Assembly: GCF_024505145.1 (NCBI RefSeq)
Contig: NZ_JANIAA010000008.1
Coordinates: 243,716 to 307,715, forward strand
DNA from: Streptomyces rugosispiralis
GTDB lineage: Bacteria; Actinomycetota; Actinomycetes; Streptomycetales; Streptomycetaceae
DNA: 64,000 nucleotides
Reading direction: 5' to 3'
Shown: in pieces, positions 28,062 through 36,863 of the stretch
Position numbering within the stretch: position 1 is the stretch's first letter
Layout of the letters: the number at the start of each line of letters is the position of its first letter
The notes under the pieces: generated by a model
What the model was told of the DNA's origin: nothing
Seen by the model: the letters and a program-made list of their open reading frames with translations, nothing else
Database searches by the model: none
Translations under genes and position numbers: made by a program

Positions 28062-29459
28062 TCACTCACCCGCGGGCGCCTTCTTCTTGCGGACGAAGAA
28101 GATCGCGCCGCCGCCGACCACGACCAGCGCCACGGCGATGCCCGCGATCATCGGGGTGTTGCTGCTGCTACCGGTCTCGGCGAGGTCGCCACCGGAGGTG
28201 TCACCACCGGTGCTGCCACCGGCCGACGCGGGGCTCGGCTGCGAGGAGGGGGTGTCGCTGCTGCCGCCGCTGCTGGTGGTCTTGCAGTCGAGAACGCCGG
28301 AGAAGGTCTTCTCGAAGCCGTTCGGACCGGTGATCGTGAACTTGTAGCTCTCGTCCTCCTTCACCGGGGCGGTGACGGTCTTCGACTGACCCGCCTCGAC
28401 GGTGTACTTCTGGCCCAGCAGCTCGAAGGTGAACGCCTCGTCGCCCTTGTTGGTGGCCGTGATGTCCACGCCGCCCTTGGCACAGTCCTTCTCCGCGGAG
28501 ACCGCCGGGACCGCGCCCTTCTTCGCCCAGTTCGCGGTGGCGGTGGCGGAGACGGTGCTCTCGCTGGAGCCGGCCAGGATCTGCGTCTGGCTCTTGGTGG
28601 CGCTGGCGAACGCGCGGCCCACCGGAACCTTGGTGGCGGCCTGGGCGGTCAGCGTGGCGGAGCCGTCCGACGCGCCCTCCGGGACGTCGAAGTACACCTC
28701 GCCGCCGTCGGCGGCACTGGTGATGGTCTTGCCGCTCTTGTCGACGAGCTTGACTCCGCCGCCCGCGGACTCGGTGCCCGGAGCCAGGGTGACGCTGTCG
28801 GCGTTGGTGTGGACCTTGACCGGGCCGAGCCGCTCACCGGCCTTGCCGGAGACGGCCGGCGGGTCCAGGCTCAGCGACGCCTTGGGCTCCTGGAGGTTCT
28901 GCGCGCTCTTCTCCAGGTAGTCGGCCAGCTTCTCGGCCTGCGGGTCGGCCGCGTCCACCTTCGCGTTGTCGGAGAAGCGCCAGATGGCGACCTGCGTCCC
29001 CGCGGCGGCGGTCTTCTCGGTGAGGGGGCCGGTGCCCGCCGTCTTCGCCAGCGCGCCGAGGTCGTTCACCTGCGGGTAGGAGTTCTGCAGAACCCAGTTG
29101 ATCTTGCCCGCGTTGGGGTTGTTCGCCAGGGACGTCTCGGCCCAGGACTTCTCCTCGTACTTCGCCTTGCTCTGCGTCGGGTTATGTAGATCAATGCAGT
29201 ACGTCTGGATGGAACCGCCGTTGTCGACCGACATCTCGAAGAGACCGGCGCCGACCTGCTGGTCCTTGCCGTTGTCGTGGATGATGGCCTTGTCGAACGT
29301 CTTGAGACCGTCCAGCGTGGCGGTGGCACCGCCCTGCCCCGGGGGCACGTCATCGGCGGCGGCGGTACCGGCGGTGGCTATCGCGCCCGCCGCGACCAGA
29401 CCGGACGCCAGAACGGCGGCCGCAAGGCGGGCAGCGCCCCGCCTCCTTACAGAAATCAT
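28062..29459 (-). CDS. Sortase-anchored surface protein with internal thioester (TQXA) domain
   Basis: A 465-residue exported protein. The signal peptide ends near TAAADD (about residue 36). The thioester domain shows Cys88 in QTYCID and the TQVA motif at residues 155-158 (GTQVAIWRF); in this family Cys and Gln form an isopeptide-like thioester that can bind host or surface amines. Two beta-rich repeats follow. The C-terminus has the sorting signal LAETG, a hydrophobic helix and a KKK tail, matching class E sortases of high-GC bacteria. No sortase gene is adjacent. The protein should be covalently attached to peptidoglycan and display the reactive domain outward. Confidence 0.9.
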   Translation of the reverse strand: MISVRRRGAARLAAAVLASGLVAAGAIATAGTAAADDVPPGQGGATATLDGLKTFDKAIIHDNGKDQQVGAGLFEMSVDNGGSIQTYCIDLHNPTQSKAKYEEKSWAETSLANNPNAGKINWVLQNSYPQVNDLGALAKTAGTGPLTEKTAAAGTQVAIWRFSDNAKVDAADPQAEKLADYLEKSAQNLQEPKASLSLDPPAVSGKAGERLGPVKVHTNADSVTLAPGTESAGGGVKLVDKSGKTITSAADGGEVYFDVPEGASDGSATLTAQAATKVPVGRAFASATKSQTQILAGSSESTVSATATANWAKKGAVPAVSAEKDCAKGGVDITATNKGDEAFTFELLGQKYTVEAGQSKTVTAPVKEDESYKFTITGPNGFEKTFSGVLDCKTTSSGGSSDTPSSQPSPASAGGSTGGDTSGGDLAETGSSSNTPMIAGIAVALVVVGGGAIFFVRKKKAPAGE

Positions 29460-29676
29460 GGTTTCCCCTCCGGGCGAGCGCCAGTCAGTTGGTGCGCCTC
29501 GCCAGCGAACTCAAAACTCAGGAACCCCCGTTGGGCACGCAGGGATACTAGGGAGAAAGGAACCGCACGCTCCCCGGGAATACCTAGACCCAACCGATCC
29601 GAATCGGAATCGTTATCTAATCTCCAGATCCCATATGACCTGGGATTATCGACAAATCTCCCATGGTCATGGCCGC

Positions 29677-30183
29677 TCACGGGGAAGTTGCCCCGGTCGG
29701 CGTGTTTAGAAGCGGTTTGGCCTGTGAAACCCGGCGAAATGCGGATGTACCCCGCGTGAGATCGTGTCCGACCGCCACCGCGTCGATCTCCGCGGTGACC
29801 CAGCGCCTGGGCTGCTGCGCCCCGCCACCGGAATCCCCGCCCGGGGCCGGGGGCGGAGGCATGACCGCGCCTCCTTCTTCTCCCTGAAGCGGCCGGTCCC
29901 TCTCCCGCTCCCGGTCCCATTCGCGCTCCCACACCCGTAACGTCCCATGGACGACGAGGGGTTCACCGAGCGATACCGACCCGGCGACATTCGCGGCGAG
30001 CGACCGCCACGTCCAGACCGTGTAGAAACTCGTGTACGCGTCCGCCCACGCGTCCCGCCCCCGGTCCCAGCGGCGCACCGTCACCGCCAGCCGGAACCGG
30101 GCCACCGCGACACCTGCCGCCGTCTCCCAGAAGTCCGGCCGCGTCGCGGCATTCCCCACCACGGTCACCCAGCTCTCGTTCAC
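29677..30183 (-). CDS. Single-stranded DNA-binding protein paralogue
   Basis: A 168-residue protein with an SSB OB-fold at residues 1-105 (MNESWVTVVGNAATRPDF, RFRLAVTVRRWDRG, and VWTWRSLAANVAGSVSLGEPLVVHGTLRVWE). The C-terminal third is a Pro/Gly linker. The acidic DDDIPF-like tip that recruits partners in replicative SSB is absent. Streptomyces carry a second, accessory SSB beside the essential one; this could be such a paralogue or a more distant homologue. It stands alone between the surface-protein gene and the GTPase pair. Confidence 0.88.
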   Translation of the reverse strand: MNESWVTVVGNAATRPDFWETAAGVAVARFRLAVTVRRWDRGRDAWADAYTSFYTVWTWRSLAANVAGSVSLGEPLVVHGTLRVWEREWDRERERDRPLQGEEGGAVMPPPPAPGGDSGGGAQQPRRWVTAEIDAVAVGHDLTRGTSAFRRVSQAKPLLNTPTGATSP

Positions 30184-30323
30184 CGGCTACGCCTCCCCCA
30201 TCACTTCGCGGCTCTCCCGCGCCGTTCGTGGACCATGCTGCCCGGCCTCACGAAACCCCGCCGGGGCCTGTGCACGACCACGCGAATGTGGATAACTCGG
30301 CCACCCGGACGAGTGATCGCCCG

Positions 30324-32243
30324 TTACGCCCCGCCCGCCGCGACCACGTACTGCGCGCGTACCTCCCCGTACCGCGCCAGTTCCGTTTCCACCGGCTCCA
30401 GTACCCGTCTGCGCCCGCACTCGGCCGCCGCCTCCCGCAGGCGGCCCTCCACCGATCGGGCGTGGCGCCGGGCGGGCCCCCGTGCGGCCGCCCGGGAGCC
30501 CCAGGCCAGCATCGGGCCGACCGCGGCGCCGCCCAGCACCAGCAGCGCCGGCATCCACCACTCCGCCCCGTCGAACGCCCCGGCCATGGCGCCCAACAGC
30601 CACAGCGCCCCCAACACTTGCGCCAGCAGCACGGTCACCTGAGCCGCCGCCACCATCGACCACCACACGGGCCGGACCGGCCGCCGGTGCGCCGTCTCGG
30701 CCGCCACCGCCTCGTCGACCGCCTCCGCCAGCCCTCTGCCGCCCCACCCCGCCGCCTCCCGGACAGCCTGGGCCCACGGACCGGGCAGCCCGACCGTCGC
30801 CTCGTCCCCGAGCGTCCGTACCGCCTCCTCCACCGCGGGGCGCGCCGTGACCGCCTCCACCGCCAGCGTGCGCGCCCGCGCGCCCGGGATCTCCATCCAC
30901 TCCCCGTCCCCCATGGCTCGCGAGCCCTGAGAGCCGCCTCGAGAGCCGCCTCGAGAGCCCCCTGACACGCGGCCCTTCCTCCCCCGCAGCCGCCCCCACG
31001 GCGTTCCGCACGCCCACTCCGCGTCCCTCAGCCAGGCGCGCTCGGCCGCCTTCCCCGCCGCGCCCGCGCCCGCCGCCTCGGCCAGCCGGTCCTCGAACTC
31101 CGCCCGCGCCCGCTCGGTGAGCCCGACCGGCCCGCTGTCCGCCACATACTGCGGCCGCAGCCGCGTCATCGTGCCGTCCACGTCCGCCGAAAGCCGGCGC
31201 TCGGCCGCCCCGCACTCAGCCGTGAGCCGCGCGAGCATCTCCCGGAGATCCCGGACGCCCTCGCCGGTCAGCGCGGACAGCGCGAGCACGGCTGCCCCGG
31301 GCTCCCCGTGCTCCCCGAGGGCGAGCCCGTCCTCGTCCAGCAGCCGCCGCAGATCGTCCAGCACTTGGTCCGCGGCCTCGCCGGGGAGCCGGTCCACCTG
31401 GTTGAGCACGACGAAGGTCACCTCGGCATATCCGGCGAGTGGCCGCAGATAGCGCTCATGGAGGACCGCGTCCGCGTACTTCTCGGGGTCCACGACCCAC
31501 ACCACCGCGTCGACGAGACCCAGCAGCCGGTCCACCCGCTCCCGGTGGCCCGGGGCGGCCGAGTCGTGGTCGGGCAGATCGAGCAGGACCAGGCCGCGCA
31601 GCGCGGGGTCGTACGGATATCCCGGGTTGCGCCGGTCCACCGCGGGGATGCCGAGCCGGTCCAGCAGGCCATCCGCGTGGTCGGTCCACGCGCAGGCCAG
31701 GGGCGTGGCGGTGGTCGGACGGCGGATGCCGGTCTCGGAGAGGGGGGCTCCGGCGAGGGCGTTGAACAGTGTCGACTTACCGCTTCCGGTGGCCCCGGCG
31801 ACGGCGACCACGGTGTGTCCGTAAGGATGCCGTCCCCGCGCGTCCGCCTCGTCGAGCACCCGCGCGGCACCGGCGAGCGTGCGCCCCTCGAGCCGGGACC
31901 GGGACAGCCCGACGAGCTGGCGCAGGGCCTCCAGACGGGGCCGCAGGGTGCCCGTGGCGAAGCTGCGGACGCCGGCCTGGTACACGGCGTACGGAGGGCC
32001 GCCGAAGGACCGCTGCCCGGAGTCCTCCGCCGGGAAGAAGCCCGCCGTGGCTCCGGGGATGTCCGGTGCTGCCTCCTCCGCCGCTCCCTGGTCCATCGCT
32101 CGGGCCGGGCGGCCCGCGGCGCGCCCGGCGGCCCGGCGGTGCACGCGCCGGGCGATCAGGCCGTCGTCCCAGGTGTGGCGGCCCCCCACCGCCCGGTTTC
32201 CCCCGCCGCCCTCGTTGCCGCCGTTGCCCTCCGTGGCCGTCAC
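30324..32243 (-). CDS. Dynamin-like GTPase with C-terminal membrane segments
   Basis: A 639-residue protein. The G domain (about residues 140-330) has G1 GATGSGKSTLFNALAG, G3 DLPDHDS and G4 NQVD. Downstream helices include a Gly/Ser/Arg repeat (GGSRGGSRGG, about residue 437). Two hydrophobic stretches near residues 537-590 (VTVLLAQVLGALWLLGAMAGAF, MPALLVLGGAAVGPMLAW) are likely membrane anchors. Bacterial dynamin-like proteins often occur as adjacent pairs that form hetero-oligomers on membranes; the next gene upstream (32250-33869) is the partner and the gap is only six bases. Confidence 0.85.
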   Translation of the reverse strand: MTATEGNGGNEGGGGNRAVGGRHTWDDGLIARRVHRRAAGRAAGRPARAMDQGAAEEAAPDIPGATAGFFPAEDSGQRSFGGPPYAVYQAGVRSFATGTLRPRLEALRQLVGLSRSRLEGRTLAGAARVLDEADARGRHPYGHTVVAVAGATGSGKSTLFNALAGAPLSETGIRRPTTATPLACAWTDHADGLLDRLGIPAVDRRNPGYPYDPALRGLVLLDLPDHDSAAPGHRERVDRLLGLVDAVVWVVDPEKYADAVLHERYLRPLAGYAEVTFVVLNQVDRLPGEAADQVLDDLRRLLDEDGLALGEHGEPGAAVLALSALTGEGVRDLREMLARLTAECGAAERRLSADVDGTMTRLRPQYVADSGPVGLTERARAEFEDRLAEAAGAGAAGKAAERAWLRDAEWACGTPWGRLRGRKGRVSGGSRGGSRGGSQGSRAMGDGEWMEIPGARARTLAVEAVTARPAVEEAVRTLGDEATVGLPGPWAQAVREAAGWGGRGLAEAVDEAVAAETAHRRPVRPVWWSMVAAAQVTVLLAQVLGALWLLGAMAGAFDGAEWWMPALLVLGGAAVGPMLAWGSRAAARGPARRHARSVEGRLREAAAECGRRRVLEPVETELARYGEVRAQYVVAAGGA

Positions 32244-32249
32244 CTGCGG

Positions 32250-33869
32250 TCACCTCTCCTTCTGCAGTACGGACAGCGCGGCGATCAGCTCGACCTGGAG
32301 TTCCGGGGACATGTCCAGGGCGTCCAGAGGGGCGAGCCTGCGGTCGCGCTCCGCCCGGATGACACGGGTGACACAGCCGTCGAGCAGCCGTCCACCGCGG
32401 TCGCCCAGGCGCAACGCCGCATGCGCGCCCAGGGTCTCGGCGAGCTTCTCGCCCGCCTTACGGGCACGGCGTCCGCCCAGGAGGGAAGCGGCGAGCAGAG
32501 CGGCGATCTCCTCGGGCTCGCAGCTCCCCCCGCATTCGGCGATCCGGACCCGGGCCTCCTCCTCGGCCAACTCCTCGGCGCAGCGCCGCCAGTGCCGTAC
32601 GGCCACGCCGATCCGCTCGGCGGCGCCCCGCGCGTCGCACGGGGCGAGCCCGGCCCGCGCGGCCGGGTCCTGCCTCCCGGCCTCCGCGAGCCGTTCGTCG
32701 GCCATGGCGGTCGCGCTGCGCAGCAAGGTGGCCAGGGCGTCGGTGAGCGCCGTAAGGAGCTCATCGGGGGCGCTGCCGTGCGGCAGGCCGTGCCAGTGGG
32801 TGAGCGCGCCACCCGCGAGCGCCGCGCCCTGCGCGATCTCACGCCGCACCCGCTCCCCGGCCTCCCCGTACGCGCCCTCGACCCGCTGGATCAGCCGCAC
32901 CGCGGCCGCGTGCTGCGCCGCCGCGGCCCCGGCCAGCGCGGGCATCCGGGCGCGCAGCGAGGCGAGGGTCCCGGCGGCCGTACGGGCGGCGGCGACGGTA
33001 CGGGCGTACGGATCCTGAGCGTGCTGGGTGAGCCAGGCCCGCAGGGCGGCGACGGCGGTGGCCGGGAGCAGCCCGCTGCCGCCGCCCGCGGATTCCGGGA
33101 GCTCGGGGATGGTGAAGCGCGGGACATCGCCGAGGCCGGCCGCCGTAAGGAGCCCGGCGTACTGCCGGGAGACCTCGGCGGCCAGCTGGTGCGGCACCCG
33201 GTCGAGGACGGTGACGAGGGTGACGTCGTACTCCTTGGCGGTCCGCAGCAGATGCCAGGGGACGGCGTCGCCGTAGCGGGTGGCGGTGGTGACGAGCACC
33301 CAGATGTCGGCGGCGCAGATCAGTTCCGCGGCCAGATCGCGGTTCCGCGCGACCAGCGAGTCGATGTCGGGCGCGTCGAGCAGTGCGAGCCCCCGTGCCA
33401 GCCCCGGGTCGGTCTCCACCCGCAGCGCCGCCGGCCCCTCCTGCGCCCGCCCCTCCTCGTCGTACGCGCTCTCCGCCCGCTCCCCCTGCGCCGGCACCCA
33501 CACCCGGGTGAGCCGCGGCAGCACCCGCTGCCCGGCGAACCAGGGGTGGTCGTCGGGATGGCACACCAGCACCGGCGTACGCGTTGTGGGCCGCAACACA
33601 CCGGCCTCGGTGACGCGTCGGCCGACCAGCGAATTGACGAGGGTCGACTTGCCCGCTCCCGTCGATCCCCCGATTACCGCCAGGAGGGGCGCTTCGGGGG
33701 CGCGCAACCGGGGCACGAGGTAGTCGTCCAGTTGAGCGAGCAGCTCGGCACGGCTACGGCGAGCGCGGTCGGCGCCGGGAAGGGGGAGCGGAAACCGAGC
33801 GGCGTCGACACGGTCACGCAGTGAGGTCAGCGCGTCGAGCAGCCGGGGCCGTACGTCCAAGATCGCCAC
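32250..33869 (-). CDS. Dynamin-like GTPase, partner of the adjacent gene
   Basis: About 539 residues from GTG 33869 (VAILDVRPRLLDALTSL); an in-frame GTG at 33917 would add 16 residues rich in AAA/AAG codons that look non-coding. The G domain has G1 GGSTGAGKSTLVNSLVGRR, G3 DAPDIDS and a G4-like TVLDRVP. It is followed by a long helical region (LASLRARMPALAGAAAAQHAAAVR and others). No clear membrane span is seen, so it is probably peripheral, with its partner anchoring the pair. Possible roles are membrane remodelling or repair, as in DynA/B-type pairs, but the sequence alone does not settle this. Confidence 0.85.
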   Translation of the reverse strand: MAILDVRPRLLDALTSLRDRVDAARFPLPLPGADRARRSRAELLAQLDDYLVPRLRAPEAPLLAVIGGSTGAGKSTLVNSLVGRRVTEAGVLRPTTRTPVLVCHPDDHPWFAGQRVLPRLTRVWVPAQGERAESAYDEEGRAQEGPAALRVETDPGLARGLALLDAPDIDSLVARNRDLAAELICAADIWVLVTTATRYGDAVPWHLLRTAKEYDVTLVTVLDRVPHQLAAEVSRQYAGLLTAAGLGDVPRFTIPELPESAGGGSGLLPATAVAALRAWLTQHAQDPYARTVAAARTAAGTLASLRARMPALAGAAAAQHAAAVRLIQRVEGAYGEAGERVRREIAQGAALAGGALTHWHGLPHGSAPDELLTALTDALATLLRSATAMADERLAEAGRQDPAARAGLAPCDARGAAERIGVAVRHWRRCAEELAEEEARVRIAECGGSCEPEEIAALLAASLLGGRRARKAGEKLAETLGAHAALRLGDRGGRLLDGCVTRVIRAERDRRLAPLDALDMSPELQVELIAALSVLQKER

Positions 33870-34242
33870 GTGGTGAAGAATGCCCGCTTTTGGTGTCTTT
33901 TTGAAGCGTATGCTCACTCGTGCGCGTCAAAGAGACCCACCCGGATCACCCCAAAAGGAGCACGAGGCAGACGTGACAGCAGGGGCGCGGGCATAACGAG
34001 TGCACAACACCCGTTCCTTGAGGCGTGAAAAACGATGCAAGTTTCGGACCTGCCTGCGATTATCAGACCGCTTCACCGAACCTCCACAACGTGCCACGGA
34101 GGTGAAGCAACCGGGGCGAGGCGCAAGGAGCCCTATCCTTGTCCCGGCAAGGTCACGGTCCGTCGAGCCCGGCCACCCGCACCACGGCCGCCCCGTCGGC
34201 CCCGCAGGCACCGGGGGCTCACCCGCTCCATGACCACCACCG
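33870..34242. other. Non-coding region between the GTPase gene and tRNA-Arg
   Basis: The 373-base stretch includes an AT-richer block (33890-34080) likely to hold the GTPase promoter. I see no conserved RNA or gene in it. Confidence 0.4.
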
Positions 34243-34315
34243 GCCCCCGTAGCTCAGTGGATAGAGCAGGCGCCTTCTAAGCGCTTGGCCGCAGGTTCGA
34301 GTCCTGCCGGGGGCG
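34243..34315 (+). tRNA. tRNA-Arg (anticodon UCU)
   Basis: A 73-nt cloverleaf. The acceptor stem GCCCCCG/CGGGGGC, D arm GCTC/GAGC, anticodon stem GGCGC/GCGCT with loop CTTCTAA (anticodon TCT), and T arm GCAGG-TTCGAGT-CCTGC are all paired; the discriminator is G. CCA is not encoded. The AGA codon it reads is rare in this genome. No integrase or attachment-site duplicate is visible beside it. Confidence 0.95.
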
Positions 34316-34320
34316 CACCG

Positions 34321-34354
34321 GACCCTCTCCTCTACGCACGTAGCGGAGGGGGTC
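34321..34354 (+). terminator. Terminator after tRNA-Arg
   Basis: A 16-bp stem (34321-34336 with 34339-34354) including two G-U pairs, beginning six bases after the tRNA. Its position fits termination of the tRNA transcript and, in the other orientation, of ctaD. Confidence 0.75.
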
Positions 34355-34396
34355 TTCGCGCTATTCGGAGGCTCGGTATTGGTGCGACGGCGAGGG

Positions 34397-36121
34397 TCAG
34401 CCCTCGCGGCCCCCGGGCTCGTCGCCCGTTTCGGGGCCCGGTGCCTCGGAGAGGAGCGGTCGGTCGGTGGTGAGGACCTCGCGGGGGGCGACCTCGGGGT
34501 GGTGGAGGTCGAAGGCCGGGGATTCCGATCGGATCTTCGGCAGGGTCAGGAAGTTGTGCCGGGGCGGCGGGCAGGAGGTGGCCCATTCGAGGGATCGGCC
34601 CCAGCCCCAGGGGTCGTCGAGTTCGACCCGCTTCCCGTACTTCCCGGTTTTCCACACGTTGTAGATGAACGGCAGCGTGGACAGGCCCAGGAGGAACGAG
34701 CCGATGGTGGAGACCGTGTTCAGCGTGGTGAAGCCGTCGGCGGCCAGATAGTCGACATAGCGGCGCGGCATGCCGATGACGCCGAGCCAGTGGTGGACCA
34801 GGAAGGTCGTGTGGAAGCCGACGAACAGGGTCCAGAAGTGGATCTTGCCGAGGCGTTCGTCGAGCATCCTGCCGGTGAACTTGGGCCACCAGAAATAGAA
34901 TCCGGCGAACATCGCGAAGACCACCGTGCCGAAGACCACGTAGTGGAAGTGGGCGACGACGAAATAGCTGTCGTGGACCTCGAAATCCAGCGGAGGCGAG
35001 GCCAGGATCGCTCCGGTCAGCCCGCCGAAGAGGAAGGTGACCAGGAAGCCGACGGCCCACAGCATCGGCGTCTCGAAGGAGAGCGAGCCACGCCACATGG
35101 TTCCGATCCAGTTGAAGAACTTCACCCCGGTCGGCACCGCGATGAGGAACGTCATAAAGGAGAAGAACGGCAGGAGTACGGCTCCGGTGGCGAACATGTG
35201 GTGGGCCCACACCGTCGCCGAGAGGCCGGTGATGCCGATGGTCGCGCCCACCAGACCCATATAGCCGAAGACCACCTTTCGGGAGAACACCGGAATGATT
35301 TCGGTGATGATGCCGAAGAACGGCAGGGCGATGATGTAGACCTCGGGGTGGCCGAAGAACCAGAAGAGGTGCTGCCACAGCACCGGCCCGCCGTTGGCCC
35401 CCTCGAAGACGACCGCGCCGAATTTGCGGTCCGCCTCCAGCACCAGCAGGGCGGCCGCCAGGATGGGAAAGGCGAGCAGCACCAGGATCGAGGTGAAGAG
35501 GATGTTCCAGGTGAAGATGGGCAGCCGGAACATCGTCATTCCCGGGGCGCGCATGCACACGACGGTCGTGACGAAGTTGACGGCACCCAGGATCGTCCCG
35601 AAGCCGGAGAGGGCGAGGCCCATCACCCACATGTCGCCGCCCACGCCCGGTGTCCGCACCTTGCTGCTGAGCGGCGTATAGGCCGTCCAGCCGAAGTCCG
35701 CCGCGCCGCCGGGGGTGAGCAGACTGCCGATCACGATCAGCCCGCCGAAGAAGAAGAGCCAGTACGAGAGCATGTTCAGCCGGGGAAAGGCGACATCCGG
35801 GGCGCCGATCTGGAGCGGCATGATCTCGTTGGCGAATCCGGCGAAGACCGGCGTGGCGAAGAACAGCAGCATCAGCGTGCCGTGCAGGGTGAAAGCCTGG
35901 TTGTACTGCTCGGGGCTGATCAATTGCAGTCCGGGCCGGGCGAGTTCGGCCCGCATGACCATGGCCAGAAGGCCGCCGATCAGAAAGAAACCGAACGCGG
36001 TCACCAAGTACAGGTGTCCGATTTTCTTGTGGTCCGTGGTGGTGAGCCAGTCGACCACGATGGTGCCGAGTTTGGTGGGTTCGGCGGGAGCTTCATATTC
36101 GGGCCTGGTTGTCGTCGCCAT
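34397..36121 (-). CDS. ctaD: Cytochrome c oxidase subunit I
   Basis: A 574-residue protein with 12 membrane helices. The haem and copper ligands are present: HGTLMLLFFATPVF (haem a His), WFFGHPEVYIIALP (Cu-B His cross-linked to Tyr), HHMFATG (Cu-B His pair) and VAHFHYVVFG (haem a3 and haem a His). The C-terminal ~60 residues are an actinobacterial extension. It is the catalytic subunit of aa3 oxidase. The other subunits (ctaC, ctaE, ctaF) and the bc1 genes that normally accompany it are absent, so this is probably a second, stand-alone copy. Confidence 0.92.
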   Translation of the reverse strand: MATTTRPEYEAPAEPTKLGTIVVDWLTTTDHKKIGHLYLVTAFGFFLIGGLLAMVMRAELARPGLQLISPEQYNQAFTLHGTLMLLFFATPVFAGFANEIMPLQIGAPDVAFPRLNMLSYWLFFFGGLIVIGSLLTPGGAADFGWTAYTPLSSKVRTPGVGGDMWVMGLALSGFGTILGAVNFVTTVVCMRAPGMTMFRLPIFTWNILFTSILVLLAFPILAAALLVLEADRKFGAVVFEGANGGPVLWQHLFWFFGHPEVYIIALPFFGIITEIIPVFSRKVVFGYMGLVGATIGITGLSATVWAHHMFATGAVLLPFFSFMTFLIAVPTGVKFFNWIGTMWRGSLSFETPMLWAVGFLVTFLFGGLTGAILASPPLDFEVHDSYFVVAHFHYVVFGTVVFAMFAGFYFWWPKFTGRMLDERLGKIHFWTLFVGFHTTFLVHHWLGVIGMPRRYVDYLAADGFTTLNTVSTIGSFLLGLSTLPFIYNVWKTGKYGKRVELDDPWGWGRSLEWATSCPPPRHNFLTLPKIRSESPAFDLHHPEVAPREVLTTDRPLLSEAPGPETGDEPGGREG

Positions 36122-36863
36122 GTCCGTGTCCGCTCCTCGGCCGTCTGCAGGGGTGGGCGACCGGCGGCACCGGCCGACGAATTCGATGTATCGATTCGCC
36201 CACCATTACCCGAAGCGGAATGGCAATTCGGACCCGACTCGCCGTGGAAGCCGGGTCATTCACCGGCGTACCGGGCGCGGCTCGTGGGCCGGTCTGCGCC
36301 GCCATCGCCGGATTCCCGCGCTCACGACGATTGCCACGGCGCTCAGCAGCGCCGATCTCATCCGTCGCACACGTGACATCGGATTCTCCCGTCCTCTGGG
36401 ATGAGTGCCTCGCATTCGAGGGCGTGCCGGTGCGGGCGCGTTCCGCTCTCGGCGGACGTGTTCCGCTCTCGGCGGGCGCGCTCCGGGCGGGCGTGCTCGC
36501 TCTTCGCGGACATGCTCGGCTCTTCGCGGACGTGCTCGGCTCTTCGCGGACGTGCTCGGCTCTTCCCGGGCGCGCTCGGCTCTTCGCACCGGCTTCCGCA
36601 CAGGCGAACTACGGGTCCCCGTGGCCGGAGGGCCCATTCAGATAGCTCTCCGTAAGCGGGTGGGCACCCGAGCCGGGCCGTCGGGCCCGTCGGCGACCTG
36701 GGCCGCACCACCCCTGGCCAGTTTTGCCACCCCAGGACCCGTACATGGGAATCCCTTTACCTTCTCGTTCGTTCCACGCATGCCCCCCACGGAACTCAGG
36801 AACGAACGCACCCCACACGGAACAGAGAACGATCACAGTGACAGTGAAGGAGTGAACGCCGCG
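36122..36863. other. Long intergenic region with a tandem array, upstream of ctaD and spo0M
   Basis: The 742-base region separates divergent ctaD and spo0M. It includes a relatively AT-rich stretch near 36180-36240, likely the ctaD promoter region, and the 20-bp tandem array described separately. Reading frames across it show no family resemblance. Confidence 0.5.
36440..36590. repeat. 20-bp tandem repeat array
   Basis: Four consecutive 20-bp units at 36501-36580 (TCTTCGCGGACGTGCTCGGC and close variants) plus a partial fifth are preceded by more degenerate ~20-bp copies from about 36440. It lies 270 bases before the spo0M start and is not in any credible gene. Confidence 0.85.

Noticed and set aside
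34243..34400. Genomic island integrated at tRNA-Arg
   Set aside because: No integrase, attachment-site duplicate or atypical GC block is seen; the neighbours are ordinary chromosomal genes.
36440..36590. CRISPR array
   Set aside because: Units are contiguous 20-bp repeats without unique spacers, and no cas genes are present.
36405..36863. Long N-terminal extension of the Spo0M frame
   Set aside because: The upstream part runs through the 20-bp tandem array and has no family resemblance; ATG 36864 has a good ribosome site and matches the start of Spo0M proteins.
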